Source of the DNA: Chitinophagaceae bacterium UBA1930
GTDB taxonomy: Bacteria > Bacteroidota > Bacteroidia > Chitinophagales > Chitinophagaceae
DNA length: 64,000 bases
Assembly: GCA_002337145.1 (NCBI GenBank)
Contig: DDFK01000002.1
Span: 248,001-312,000 of the forward strand
Direction of reading: 5' to 3'
Shown piece by piece: positions 16,690-25,305 of this stretch; positions within the stretch are counted from its first letter, which is position 1, and each line of letters opens with the position of its first letter. The notes under the pieces were generated by a model that was not told the DNA's origin, searched no databases, and saw only the letters and a list, made by a program, of their open reading frames with translations. A program made the position numbers and the translations under genes.

Positions 16690-19098
16690 ATGAAAAAATC
16701 AGTGAAAATACTTTGGAGAACATTTTTCATTGGCTTCGGTTCCTTTATCCTTTTTCTGTTACTATGCAATTGGGGCGTGTTTGGTAAAATGCCTTCAATA
16801 GACGATATACAAAACCCAACCGCATCACAATCAAGCCAGGTATATGCACAGGACGGTACCATGCTAGGCAAGTACTACTTGCAGGACCGTGTGAATGTGG
16901 AGTACAAGGATATTGCAAAACCGATTCTGGATGCACTGGTGGCCACCGAAGACAAACGCTTTTACGATCATAGTGGTATTGACATGAAGTCGATATTTAG
17001 GGCCTTAAAAGGATTTGGTACCGATGGCGGGGCAAGCACCATAACCATGCAAACGGCAAAGAACCTGTTTACCGAAAACTGGGCCACCAAAAACTTCCTG
17101 TTGCGTGGCATACAAAAAGTAAAGGAATGCATTATTGCCACCAAGCTCGAAAAGAATTTTACCAAAGAAGAAATATTGACACTTTACCTGAATACGGTTG
17201 AATTTAGCGACAACGTGTTTGGCATACGCAACGCATCGAAAACATTTTTTCAGAAAGAGCCCGACCGTGTAAATGTGGAAGAAGCCGCAGTGCTGATTGG
17301 TATGGTAAACGGGCCAGGCAAATACAACCCACGTCGCTACCCGAAATTTGCACAGGAAAGAAGGAACCTGGTAATGGACAGGATGGTAGAAGCCAATAAG
17401 CTGGACAAAAAACAAGCAGAGATACTTAAAGTACGACCTATAGAACTAAGCTATAAAAAATTAGATGAAACAGCAGGGCTTGGGCCATACTTTAGGATGG
17501 TACTGGGCGAGGACCTGAAAAAATGGTGCAAGGAACACAAGAAAGCAGATGGTAAAAATTACGACCTGTACCGTGATGGGCTGAAAGTGTACACCACCAT
17601 TAACGCACGTATGCAAACCTATGCCGAAGAAGCAGTGAACAAGCATATTGCCGACATGCAAAAAATACTGAACCAGCAATACAATATTAAAAATGGAACG
17701 GTATGGAAAGGATACGAAAATGTACTGGAAGCGGCTGTGAAGCAAAGCGACCGTTGGCGTAACATGAAGAAAGATGGATATAAGGAAGATGCCATACGCA
17801 AAGCCTTTGATGAAAAGATACAGATGAAAATTTTTGCATGGAACAATGGTCACGAAAAAGATACTTTGATGACGCCATTCGATTCCATTAAATACTGCAG
17901 GCAAATGCTACAGGCTGGCTTTATGGTAATGGACCCGTTAACAGGCGAAGTAAGGGCATGGGTTGGCGGTGTTGATTTCAAGACTTTTAAATACGACCAC
18001 GTAAACTTCAATACCAAACGCCAAGTAGGCTCAACCATTAAGCCACTACTATACAGCCTTGCCATTGAAGATGCAGGTTTTACACCCAATACAACCGTGC
18101 AGGATGTACAGCAAAGCTTTGGTGCCTACGGTATGGTGCCAGCAACAGGTGCATCCTGTACAGGCGGCAGTATGCCCATGTCGCAGGCACTTGCACAATC
18201 GCGTAACTGTGCATCGGCATACATCATGAAGCAACTGGACAACTCTGGCAACGAAGGGGCCAAGCGTTTTGTTGACTTCCTGAAAAAATGTAACCTACAA
18301 ACCAAGATAGATGCCTACCCATCCATAGCATTGGGTGCATGTGAAATTTCCCTGTTCGAAATGATGCAGGCCTATAGCATGCTGCCCGGCCGTGGCTTTA
18401 ATGTAAAGCCTTTATACATAACCCGCATTGAAGACAGGAACGGCAATGTGCTTGAATCCTTCACCCCGCAACGACGTGAAGTGATCAGCGATGTAACTGC
18501 ATACTCCGTTATTAAAATGATGCAAGGTGTAATGACAGCGGGCACTGGCCGCCGTATATGGAATTATGGTGTAAAGGGCGAAATTGCTGGTAAAACCGGT
18601 ACCACAAACGATAACAGCGATGCATGGTTTATGGGCTACACGCCACAGTTGCTGGCTGGTACCTGGGTGGGTTGCGATGACAGGTTCATCCGTTTTCAAA
18701 ACACGGGCGATGGCCAGGGTGCATCTGCTGCATTGCCTATATGGGCCTACTTCTACAATAAGGTAATGAACGACCCCTCTTGTGGTATCGACTACAAATC
18801 AACTTTTGCAAAGCCCGATGCAATGTCTAACGATATAACCCTTGCCCCATGGGATACTGGCCTGCCGCCCGGTGCCGAAAGCGATGACGGCAATAACGGC
18901 AGCAGTACGGATTATGGTGGTGGCGAAGTAGTACCAACAACGGTGAAGCCGGGCGATATCACACCAACAACACCCGACCCTAAGGATAAAAAACCTGCCG
19001 AGCCTGTAAAGAAACCAGAAGCAAAACAACCGGCAGCAGTTGCACCTACGGGGTCAAAACCAAAGGCGGTAATGGATAAAAAAGGCGGCAAGCCATAA
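16690..19098 (+). CDS. Penicillin-binding protein 1A (transglycosylase/transpeptidase)
   Basis: This 802-residue class A PBP has one N-terminal transmembrane helix (about 10-32), a GT51 glycosyltransferase domain with EDKRFYDHSGID and GGASTITMQTAKNLF, and a transpeptidase domain with GSTIKP (active-site serine), SRN in QSRNCASA and KTGTTNDNSDA. It polymerises and crosslinks peptidoglycan. The last 90 residues form a proline-, lysine- and threonine-rich tail without predicted fold, probably extending into the periplasm. It follows the PorW/SprE-like gene by about 80 bases in the same direction and may share its transcript, although this gap could hold a promoter. A strong terminator closes the unit. 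Confidence 0.93.
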   Translation: MKKSVKILWRTFFIGFGSFILFLLLCNWGVFGKMPSIDDIQNPTASQSSQVYAQDGTMLGKYYLQDRVNVEYKDIAKPILDALVATEDKRFYDHSGIDMKSIFRALKGFGTDGGASTITMQTAKNLFTENWATKNFLLRGIQKVKECIIATKLEKNFTKEEILTLYLNTVEFSDNVFGIRNASKTFFQKEPDRVNVEEAAVLIGMVNGPGKYNPRRYPKFAQERRNLVMDRMVEANKLDKKQAEILKVRPIELSYKKLDETAGLGPYFRMVLGEDLKKWCKEHKKADGKNYDLYRDGLKVYTTINARMQTYAEEAVNKHIADMQKILNQQYNIKNGTVWKGYENVLEAAVKQSDRWRNMKKDGYKEDAIRKAFDEKIQMKIFAWNNGHEKDTLMTPFDSIKYCRQMLQAGFMVMDPLTGEVRAWVGGVDFKTFKYDHVNFNTKRQVGSTIKPLLYSLAIEDAGFTPNTTVQDVQQSFGAYGMVPATGASCTGGSMPMSQALAQSRNCASAYIMKQLDNSGNEGAKRFVDFLKKCNLQTKIDAYPSIALGACEISLFEMMQAYSMLPGRGFNVKPLYITRIEDRNGNVLESFTPQRREVISDVTAYSVIKMMQGVMTAGTGRRIWNYGVKGEIAGKTGTTNDNSDAWFMGYTPQLLAGTWVGCDDRFIRFQNTGDGQGASAALPIWAYFYNKVMNDPSCGIDYKSTFAKPDAMSNDITLAPWDTGLPPGAESDDGNNGSSTDYGGGEVVPTTVKPGDITPTTPDPKDKKPAEPVKKPEAKQPAAVAPTGSKPKAVMDKKGGKP

Positions 19099-19100
19099 TG

Positions 19101-19138
19101 CATAAAAAAGGAGTTCATCACTGAACTCCTTTTTTATG
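19101..19138 (+). terminator. Terminator of the PBP1A gene
   Basis: CATAAAAAAGGAGTTCA (19101-19117), loop TCAC, then the exact complement to 19138 give a 17-bp stem with a T6 run in the 3' arm. It is nearly symmetric and could also act on the minus strand. Confidence 0.85.
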
Positions 19139-19286
19139 CCGGGATATAAGAAAATGATTGCCCCTACTTTAAGCAGGGCCAGATAAAATTTACTGCTACA
19201 AGCCGATTGCATGCCTTGTCGAATTAATTCTACTTACATACTGACTGTATGCCTATTATTTTGTACATAAACTTAATACGTTTGCT

Positions 19287-19382
19287 ATGTACATTCTTGC
19301 GGCACTGCTTATACTCGTTTGTTTAATTGTTATAACGATTATGATTGTTGTTAAATACCTGGGAAAATGGATGGATGAGTAA
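19287..19382 (+). CDS. Possible 31-residue membrane microprotein
   Basis: An ATG at 19287 opens 31 codons ending in TAA at 19380-19382. The product starts MYILAALLILVCLIVITIM and continues IVVKYLGKWMDE: one strongly hydrophobic helix with a short basic and acidic cytoplasmic tail. The composition is that of a true single-span membrane peptide rather than random sequence. It lies alone between the PBP1A terminator and the convergent methyltransferase gene. No RBS of Shine-Dalgarno type is visible, which is normal for Bacteroidota. I do not recognise a family. Confidence 0.4.
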   Translation: MYILAALLILVCLIVITIMIVVKYLGKWMDE

Positions 19383-19407
19383 AGCCGAATTATTTGGCCA
19401 ATGTTGC

Positions 19408-20040
19408 CTATATTTTTTTGAACAAATAAGAAACCAGTCTTGGTATTTCGTTCCTATCACCATTATCAAACCACTCCTGCAGATCCTTACAGGCTAGGCC
19501 ATGTTGCCTTGCTGCGGATATGAAATCGGATATATGGTGAACAAAATATTCAAGATGCAATGTGTGGCCATCCTTTTCAAACTTGGCACGGCTGCCCTGT
19601 AACTGTTTGTAAGGATGCAGTTCGCAAATGTAGAACTGCCCCTTGGCTTCCAACACGGTGGCTGCCTGTTGAAACACGAAATCAATATTTTCTATATGTT
19701 CCAATACCAGGCTGCATGTTATTAAATCCACTTTTTCTAACTGCCAAGGCATGGTTATATCGGCCTGTTTAAAGCGAATGTTTGGTGAACTGATTTTTTG
19801 CTGTGCTAACTGCATCATTTCTGTAGAGAAATCCACTGCAGTCAATTGATTACAGAGCCCTGCCAGCCATACTGTATTCTTGCCTGTACCGCAACCTATT
19901 TCCAGCACTTTGTCAAAATGATTGCCATTTAAAACCGTCCTGATGGCTATTGCTTCAAGGTCCCTTGTTTTGTTAGTTACATGGTCATAAGTATTGGCCC
20001 AATTGTTATAGGCATCCTGTGTTTGCATAGAATGAAACAT
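19408..20040 (-). CDS. Class I SAM-dependent methyltransferase
   Basis: The 210 residues include the SAM-binding motif I VLEIGCGTGKNTVWLA, motif II LTAVDFSTEMM and the post-II VDLITCSLVLEHIENI of the Methyltransf_11/25 type. The N-terminal AYNNWANTYD motif is typical of small-molecule methyltransferases such as UbiE or BioC relatives. The substrate is unknown. Two starts are possible (20040 or 20028, MQTQDAY). It is transcribed alone on the minus strand. Confidence 0.8.
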   Translation of the reverse strand: MFHSMQTQDAYNNWANTYDHVTNKTRDLEAIAIRTVLNGNHFDKVLEIGCGTGKNTVWLAGLCNQLTAVDFSTEMMQLAQQKISSPNIRFKQADITMPWQLEKVDLITCSLVLEHIENIDFVFQQAATVLEAKGQFYICELHPYKQLQGSRAKFEKDGHTLHLEYFVHHISDFISAARQHGLACKDLQEWFDNGDRNEIPRLVSYLFKKI

Positions 20041-20107
20041 TGATTGTTACAGAAAATATAGCCATGCAATTTATTGTGTTTTTGGTTTGCGTCATAGCTG
20101 ATAACTA

Positions 20108-20206
20108 AGTGGCAGGCGTTAGGGATTGGAGTGGATGCCCCGCAATACCGTTTAGATATGCGGAGCAGTAACGCAAAGCCCGGGCCCGCACAGGCGGGCA
20201 ACGCAA
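20108..20206. repeat. GC-rich intergenic palindromic element
   Basis: The stretch is visibly richer in G and C than its surroundings and holds short hairpins: CCGCA/TGCGG around 20140-20163, GCCCGC-ACAG-GCGGGC at 20184-20199, and GCGTT near 20117 opposite AACGC at 20200-20204. It encodes nothing. I recall similar intergenic elements in Chitinophagaceae genomes, but cannot verify copies here. Confidence 0.4.
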
Positions 20207-20279
20207 CTATTGTATTACCGCCTGCACCATTTATACAAAACAGCGGTTGCATTAAACCGGTGATTTTTATATTTACAAT

Positions 20280-20909
20280 ATGTATAGCTTACCTTATTAT
20301 AAAGAACAGGATGCAGCCATTGTGCTTGAATTTATGAAACAGCATCCCTTTGCAATGGTTATTGCGGTTGATGCAACCAACAGCCCCGTGGCAACACAGG
20401 TGCCGGTACTGCTAAAGGAAAGGGATGGCGAACTGTATTTGCAGGCACATATCATGCGGCAAACAGACCATCACAAAGCAATGCAACAAAACAGCCATGT
20501 ATTGGTGGTGTTTACCGGGCCAAGTGCCTATGTAAGTGCAAGCTGGTACGAGGATAAACAACAGGCATCTACCTGGAACTACCAGGCCGTGCATGTAAAA
20601 GGCAACCTGCAATTTTTGGATGATGCACAATTACTGCTGATGCTGGATGAACTGACTGCATATTTTGAAAACAACGAAACATCGCCTGCCTTGTACAAAC
20701 ATTTGCCACAGGACTATGTACAACGTTTAAGCAAAGCGATTGTAGCATTTGAAATAAAAGTTACCGGTATTGAGCATGTGTTTAAACTGAGCCAGAATAA
20801 GGACAGGAAAAACTATGAGCACATTATAGGGCATTTGGGCAAAGGCAATGCCGACGAACAATATATAGCCAATGAAATGGAGCAAAGAAAGAGCAAGCTG
20901 TTTCCTTAA
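20280..20909 (+). CDS. PaiB-like FMN-binding protein
   Basis: The 209-residue protein fits the PaiB family: MYSLPYYKEQDAAIVLEFMKQ at the start, a split-barrel flavin-binding core with HPFAMVIAVDA and HIMRQTDHHKAM, and the central VVFTGPSAYVSASWYE with TWNYQAVHVKG that marks this family. PaiB of Bacillus was described as a negative regulator of sporulation and protease genes, but most homologues are likely flavin-dependent enzymes or redox sensors, so the regulatory name should be treated cautiously. The stop overlaps the stop of the convergent yqgE gene by four bases, and no terminator separates them. Confidence 0.85.
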   Translation: MYSLPYYKEQDAAIVLEFMKQHPFAMVIAVDATNSPVATQVPVLLKERDGELYLQAHIMRQTDHHKAMQQNSHVLVVFTGPSAYVSASWYEDKQQASTWNYQAVHVKGNLQFLDDAQLLLMLDELTAYFENNETSPALYKHLPQDYVQRLSKAIVAFEIKVTGIEHVFKLSQNKDRKNYEHIIGHLGKGNADEQYIANEMEQRKSKLFP

Positions 20910-21457
20910 TTCAGTTGCGGGTCGATAGGGTAGTTAACCATTTGCGAATACTCGCCACCAAGGTCCTTTAGCGAATCCTTCCATATCTGATCAACCTGTT
21001 TATGGAAGACAAGATCCTGGGTGCCTTCGCGGGTTATCCAGCTTTTGGATTTCAATTCTTCGGCCAACTGGCCCTCGCCCCAGCCGCTGTAACCGATAAA
21101 GAAACGGATATCGCTATTACGTAAGCGTTTGGCTTTAATCAATGCTGCAGCTTCCTCAAAATCGCCACCCCAAAAAATGCCATCGCCCACTTCGGCACCA
21201 CCTGGAATGAGGTCGGGGCATTTGTGCAGGAAATGCACGGTATCAACCTGTACCGGGCCGCCATAATATAACGGAATGTGCAACCCTTCAAAATCGGTCA
21301 TGAAATTATCAAGGTCCTGTTCGTATGGCTTGTTCAGCACAAAGCCGAAACTGCCTTCTGGTTGATGGTCGCAAAGCAGCACAACCGTACGTAAAAAGTT
21401 GGGGTCCTTCAAAAAAGGGTCTGAGATGAGTAATAGTCCAGGTGCAATATCAACCAT
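20906..21457 (-). CDS. YqgE/AlgH family protein
   Basis: The 183 residues start MVDIAPGLLLISDPFLKDP and continue FLRTVVLLCDHQPEGSFGFVLNKP, the signature of the YqgE/AlgH family. Further conserved blocks are YYGGPVQVDTVHFLH and FFIGYSGWGEGQLAEEL. The family has a known fold but no proven biochemical role; in Pseudomonas, AlgH was linked to alginate regulation, a link now doubted. The gene is divergent from the histidine kinase gene and convergent with the PaiB-like gene, and appears monocistronic. Confidence 0.9.
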   Translation of the reverse strand: MVDIAPGLLLISDPFLKDPNFLRTVVLLCDHQPEGSFGFVLNKPYEQDLDNFMTDFEGLHIPLYYGGPVQVDTVHFLHKCPDLIPGGAEVGDGIFWGGDFEEAAALIKAKRLRNSDIRFFIGYSGWGEGQLAEELKSKSWITREGTQDLVFHKQVDQIWKDSLKDLGGEYSQMVNYPIDPQLN

Positions 21458-21566
21458 GACCGAAAATTAATGCATTCGTACTAATCCCAAAAAAAACAGC
21501 CCAAAAATTTGTAGTTAAAATGCTGATAAATACGCCTATAGTATTTTACAAAACTTAGCTTACAGT

Positions 21567-21574
21567 TATATTTG
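21567..21574 (+). promoter_or_regulatory. Exact -7 box immediately before the histidine kinase start
   Basis: TATATTTG (21567-21574) matches TAnnTTTG exactly and ends five bases before the ATG at 21580. No TTG is found 17-23 bases upstream, so the promoter call is tentative. If used, the mRNA would be essentially leaderless. Confidence 0.3.
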
Positions 21575-21579
21575 TTGCA

Positions 21580-22917
21580 ATGAAGAAAACTTTACTAGCC
21601 ATTGTTGTGCTTATTTCGTTATCGTTAATGGGGCTTATCTGGCTCCAGGCTTCATGGCTAAAGAACCTGTTGGAAGTAAGGCAATCGCAATTGCTGAACA
21701 AGGTAAAAGATGCAGCTTCCAATGTGGCAGTAGATCTTGGCAAGGCCGCGTACACAGGTCCCAACGTGCGTATGCCACGCAAGGCACAGTCCATGTTGGG
21801 TGGCGAACTGAATACGTTTAAATTGTTGAAACCACCTTCCATCACAGAAAAATTCATGCAACAGGATATTTATGAAAAGATAAGGGCTGCCATGAACAGG
21901 CAGGACCTGAAAGGGCTGAAGTTTGAATTTGCTGTTGTTAACTCCGACATGGATTACGAAATGCAAAGCGGCAGTTTTGCAACGGAATATTACGATTCGT
22001 TACACAATAAAAAAATATGGGTACCCATTGCTCCAGAATCGGGCACGGACCTGGAAAACCTTGCACAGGCCGAGCATCTGATATTGATTGTACCCGATTT
22101 TAAGAAACAGGTTTGGGCAAGTTTGAAATGGGTACTGATAGGTGCCGTGTTCTTTGTCATCATTATTATTGCGGCTTTTTATTTAACACTCAGGAGCCTG
22201 TTTAACCAGAAGAAACTGAGTGAGATAAAAAGTGATTTCATCAATAACATGACGCACGAATTCAAGACGCCACTGGCCACTATTTCACTGGCTGTTGATG
22301 CAGTGCGGAACGAAAAAGTGCAGAACGACAAAGAGAAGATGCAATACTTTACCGGCATTATCAAGGAAGAGAACAAGCGGATGAACAAGCATGTGGAAAC
22401 CATACTGCAAGCTGCTTTGATGGAAAAGCAGGAGTTGCAGTTGAAGCTGGAAAAACTGCATGTGCACGAAGTGCTGAACCATGTAATAGAGAACTACGAA
22501 CTGCAGTTGCAGGACAAGCAGGCAAAGATTGAAGTGAACCTGAATGCAAAAAATGATTTGATTGATGCGGATGAAGTACACTTTACCAACCTGGTGTCTA
22601 ACCTGATTGACAATGCCATTAAATACTCCAAAGAAAACCTGTTCATTAAAATTTCTACCCAAAGCACCAGTAAACAGGTTGCCGTTAAAATAGAAGACAA
22701 TGGTATTGGTATGAGCAAGGAAAGTGTGAAACGCATTTTTGAGAAATTCTATAGGGCACATACCGGCAACATACACAACGTAAAAGGCTTTGGGCTTGGA
22801 ATGAGCTATGTAAAAACTGTTATTGATGCACACAAGGGAAGGATAAAAGTAGAGAGCACTTTGGGCAAGGGTAGCGTGTTTATTATTGAACTGCCTTTGG
22901 CAAACAACAATAAATAA
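21580..22917 (+). CDS. Sensor histidine kinase
   Basis: The 445 residues comprise a first membrane helix (about 5-27), a roughly 150-residue periplasmic sensor region, a second helix (about 185-207, WVLIGAVFFVIIIIAAFYLTL) and a cytoplasmic kinase. The H-box FINNMTHEFKTPLATIS has the phospho-accepting histidine at residue 226. N-box LIDNAIKYSKEN, G1 VKIEDNGIGMS and G2 GFGLGMSYVK are intact. There is no HAMP domain, the catalytic core following the second helix after a short linker. No response regulator gene is adjacent, so it is an orphan here; the nearest receiver protein is at 36.4 kb. The signal is unknown. Confidence 0.9.
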   Translation: MKKTLLAIVVLISLSLMGLIWLQASWLKNLLEVRQSQLLNKVKDAASNVAVDLGKAAYTGPNVRMPRKAQSMLGGELNTFKLLKPPSITEKFMQQDIYEKIRAAMNRQDLKGLKFEFAVVNSDMDYEMQSGSFATEYYDSLHNKKIWVPIAPESGTDLENLAQAEHLILIVPDFKKQVWASLKWVLIGAVFFVIIIIAAFYLTLRSLFNQKKLSEIKSDFINNMTHEFKTPLATISLAVDAVRNEKVQNDKEKMQYFTGIIKEENKRMNKHVETILQAALMEKQELQLKLEKLHVHEVLNHVIENYELQLQDKQAKIEVNLNAKNDLIDADEVHFTNLVSNLIDNAIKYSKENLFIKISTQSTSKQVAVKIEDNGIGMSKESVKRIFEKFYRAHTGNIHNVKGFGLGMSYVKTVIDAHKGRIKVESTLGKGSVFIIELPLANNNK

Positions 22918-22923
22918 CCGTTT

Positions 22924-23847
22924 TTATTTGCGTAATAAAAAATAGACCCCCGCAATCTCCATCATCCATGCAATGCCCAGGTGAACAATGACACCACCAA
23001 TAATGGATTGCGAATAATAGGCAACCACGCCCAATAAAATTCCACCAAAGAAAGAAGATACACACTCCATCAAGGGTTTGCCGAAATGTATGGTACAATA
23101 AAATGCTGCCATAGGTACAATGGCGGCTTTGTTGGCCACCTGGCCCATGGCAATAACCAATAAGCCGCGAAAGAAAAATTCGATGGCAATGAAGTTGATG
23201 GAATAGCAGGTCTCGAAAATGATGCTGCTACGCAACCTGTTCTGTTGCAGGCCAAGTGCCATTTGCAGCTTGGGGTATGCCTGCTGAAAAGAAGCCTGCG
23301 ATGCTGCCATAACAATTACCGGCAACATAACCAGCAGCATGATAAAATAAGGTGTGTATGAACCATGCCCGCTGTTTAATTGAAGCCCATACAACTGTTG
23401 CTTTTTGCCAACTGCCATTACTATGCAGAAGCCAATCAGCATAATGGAACGCAACAACCACTCTGCCGATATGCCAAAAACCAATGCTTCCCTTGCAGAA
23501 AAACTTGTTTCGGCCCAAACCCGGTGCTGGTAAAAATATTGCTGGTACGCAAACAATAAAGGTGCTGCAAAAAGTACCAGTATAAAAAAAGGGTTATGCC
23601 AGTAACTGAAATCTTTATTGAACAAAGCATGTAAAAAATAGGCACCCGCAAATACACCAAAGTACAGGGCAAAATGTACCAATACCATTACTGGCCTGCG
23701 GTTTAGTTTGGTGTACAATATGGCCTGTAAGCCGCTGTTATAATTACAATAAATCAATGCAGCCAATAAGGCCATTACCAGCAAAATGTACTGCCAATTA
23801 TTGTTATAGGTAATGAAGTTGAAAAGCTGTTCAACGATTTTCTTCAT
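22924..23847 (-). CDS. CPBP-family intramembrane glutamic endopeptidase
   Basis: The 307-residue polytopic protein has about eight hydrophobic segments. Its second half carries the CPBP (Abi) motifs: AIEFFFRGLLVIAMG, corresponding to the EExxxR motif with the pair E-F in place of the usual EE, then a histidine in FYCTIHFGKP and a final conserved segment IGGVIVHLGIAWMMEI. The family includes Rce1 protease and bacteriocin-immunity proteins. The EF variant of EExxxR still keeps one glutamate and the arginine. It converges with the histidine kinase gene and follows the MFS gene by 15 bases, so it probably shares the MFS transcript. Confidence 0.8.
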   Translation of the reverse strand: MKKIVEQLFNFITYNNNWQYILLVMALLAALIYCNYNSGLQAILYTKLNRRPVMVLVHFALYFGVFAGAYFLHALFNKDFSYWHNPFFILVLFAAPLLFAYQQYFYQHRVWAETSFSAREALVFGISAEWLLRSIMLIGFCIVMAVGKKQQLYGLQLNSGHGSYTPYFIMLLVMLPVIVMAASQASFQQAYPKLQMALGLQQNRLRSSIIFETCYSINFIAIEFFFRGLLVIAMGQVANKAAIVPMAAFYCTIHFGKPLMECVSSFFGGILLGVVAYYSQSIIGGVIVHLGIAWMMEIAGVYFLLRK

Positions 23848-23862
23848 ACAGGAAATATCAGA

Positions 23863-25107
23863 TTAATATTCCATTTTACGAAGTGTGGGTGCCTTAAACC
23901 AGGTAATGATCACTACAAGCAAGGTCATGCTGCCACCAAATACAACAGATGGCACAAGACCCATGATCCTGGATGTGATGCCACTTTCCATCATGCCCAA
24001 CTCATTACTGCTGTTGATGAACATGGAGTTTACGCTAGACACACGCCCACGCATTTCATCGGGCGTTGTCAATTGAAAAATAGTTCCCCGCACCATTACG
24101 CTCAGCCCGTCGCACATACCGCTAATGGCCAATGCCGCAAACGAAACTGCATAAATATTGCTCAGCCCAAAAACAATGATGCATATGCCAAAGCCAGCAA
24201 CGGCAAGCATCATCCGTTTGCCTTGCTGCCTACGCATGGGAAACAGGGTCAGCAAAACAATGATCGTCATGGAACCCATATCAGCCGCCGCATTCAGCCA
24301 GCCAAAACCTATTGGACCCATGGACAATATCTTACTGGCAAATTCAGGAATCAAAGCCACGGCACCGCCAAACAGCACGGCAAAAAGGTCAAGCGAAATT
24401 GCCCCCAACATGATCTTGTTGGTAAACACAAAATTCAGCCCCTGCTTTACGCTATCCCATGCAGCCAATGTTGTTTCGGTATGTGCAATGGGCTTTTTCG
24501 AAATCTTGTAAATCATGAAAGAAGCCATCAATACATAAGCCAATACAATACAGAACGTAGTATTAACGCCAAACCATGCAATAAAGAAACCTGCACTGGC
24601 ATGCCCCATAATGGATGCAATCAAAAATGTGGACGAACTGAGGTTGGCAGCAAACTGCAGTATGTTTCTCGGTACCAATTGGGCAACAATGGCATTGGAG
24701 GTTGGCCCTGCAAAAGCCCTGATAACCCCAGTAAAAAAGATAACGATGTAAAAGCAGATTTCAAGCCCCTTGGTACTGAGCTGCTTCTCAAAAAAAGTGG
24801 AAGTGATCAGTACCAATGCTGCCACACATATAGCGTATGAAAACATCCCTTTCATTAATAAGGTGCGTTTATCGCTTTTATCAATCACATGCCCCGCATA
24901 CAATGCCAGGCTAAAAACAGGAATGAACTCCGACAGGCCCACCAGCCCAATGGCCAACGAAGTCTGCGTAAGCTGAAACAGCTTATACGCAACAACGGTA
25001 GCAATCATCCTCAATGCCATGGTATATAGAAAACGGGCAACAATGTAAAAACGAAATTCTTTTTCGTATAGGGGCGATAGACTGTCTTTCTGAAAAGTAA
25101 ATGCCAT
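23863..25107 (-). CDS. MFS transporter (EntS-like, MFS_3 type)
   Basis: The 414-residue protein has 12 predicted membrane segments. The N-terminal LVGLSEFIPVFSLALYAGHVIDKSDKRTLL holds the loop 2-3 motif G-x-x-x-D-(R/K) typical of the major facilitator superfamily, and GFGWLNAAADMGS and MVRGTIFQLTTPDEMRGRVSSVN match the enterobactin-exporter-like MFS_3 branch. The last motif (TPDEMRGRVSS) is strongly conserved in that branch. The substrate could be a siderophore, drug or other small molecule; nothing nearby decides it. The CPBP protease gene follows closely. Confidence 0.85.
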   Translation of the reverse strand: MAFTFQKDSLSPLYEKEFRFYIVARFLYTMALRMIATVVAYKLFQLTQTSLAIGLVGLSEFIPVFSLALYAGHVIDKSDKRTLLMKGMFSYAICVAALVLITSTFFEKQLSTKGLEICFYIVIFFTGVIRAFAGPTSNAIVAQLVPRNILQFAANLSSSTFLIASIMGHASAGFFIAWFGVNTTFCIVLAYVLMASFMIYKISKKPIAHTETTLAAWDSVKQGLNFVFTNKIMLGAISLDLFAVLFGGAVALIPEFASKILSMGPIGFGWLNAAADMGSMTIIVLLTLFPMRRQQGKRMMLAVAGFGICIIVFGLSNIYAVSFAALAISGMCDGLSVMVRGTIFQLTTPDEMRGRVSSVNSMFINSSNELGMMESGITSRIMGLVPSVVFGGSMTLLVVIITWFKAPTLRKMEY

Positions 25108-25305
25108 AATTTATTTATTTAGCCAGCTCCGGTGCAGTGGGCAACGTTCTCGGCGTCGCACACATCAGGGTTCGTAACAGGTGTCAACCCCTATCGAAGC
25201 GTAGATGGGCCATTGCTTATAGTTAGTGTACATCATGCCAATAACCCATCCATGATTGAACGATATCAGCAAAAATATCAAAACAGCATCCTACTGCATT
25301 ACCAT

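Noticed and set aside
20280..20909. PaiB-like protein as a true transcriptional regulator
   Set aside because: No DNA-binding motif is visible; the flavin-binding split barrel points to an enzyme or redox role.
22924..23847. CPBP protease as an abortive-infection or bacteriocin-immunity gene
   Set aside because: The family is also called Abi, but there is no bacteriocin or defence gene nearby; a housekeeping membrane protease is the simpler reading.
24073..24840. Open frame of 255 codons on the plus strand
   Set aside because: It is fully antisense to the well-supported MFS gene; its product is rich in H, Q, N and P and resembles no protein.
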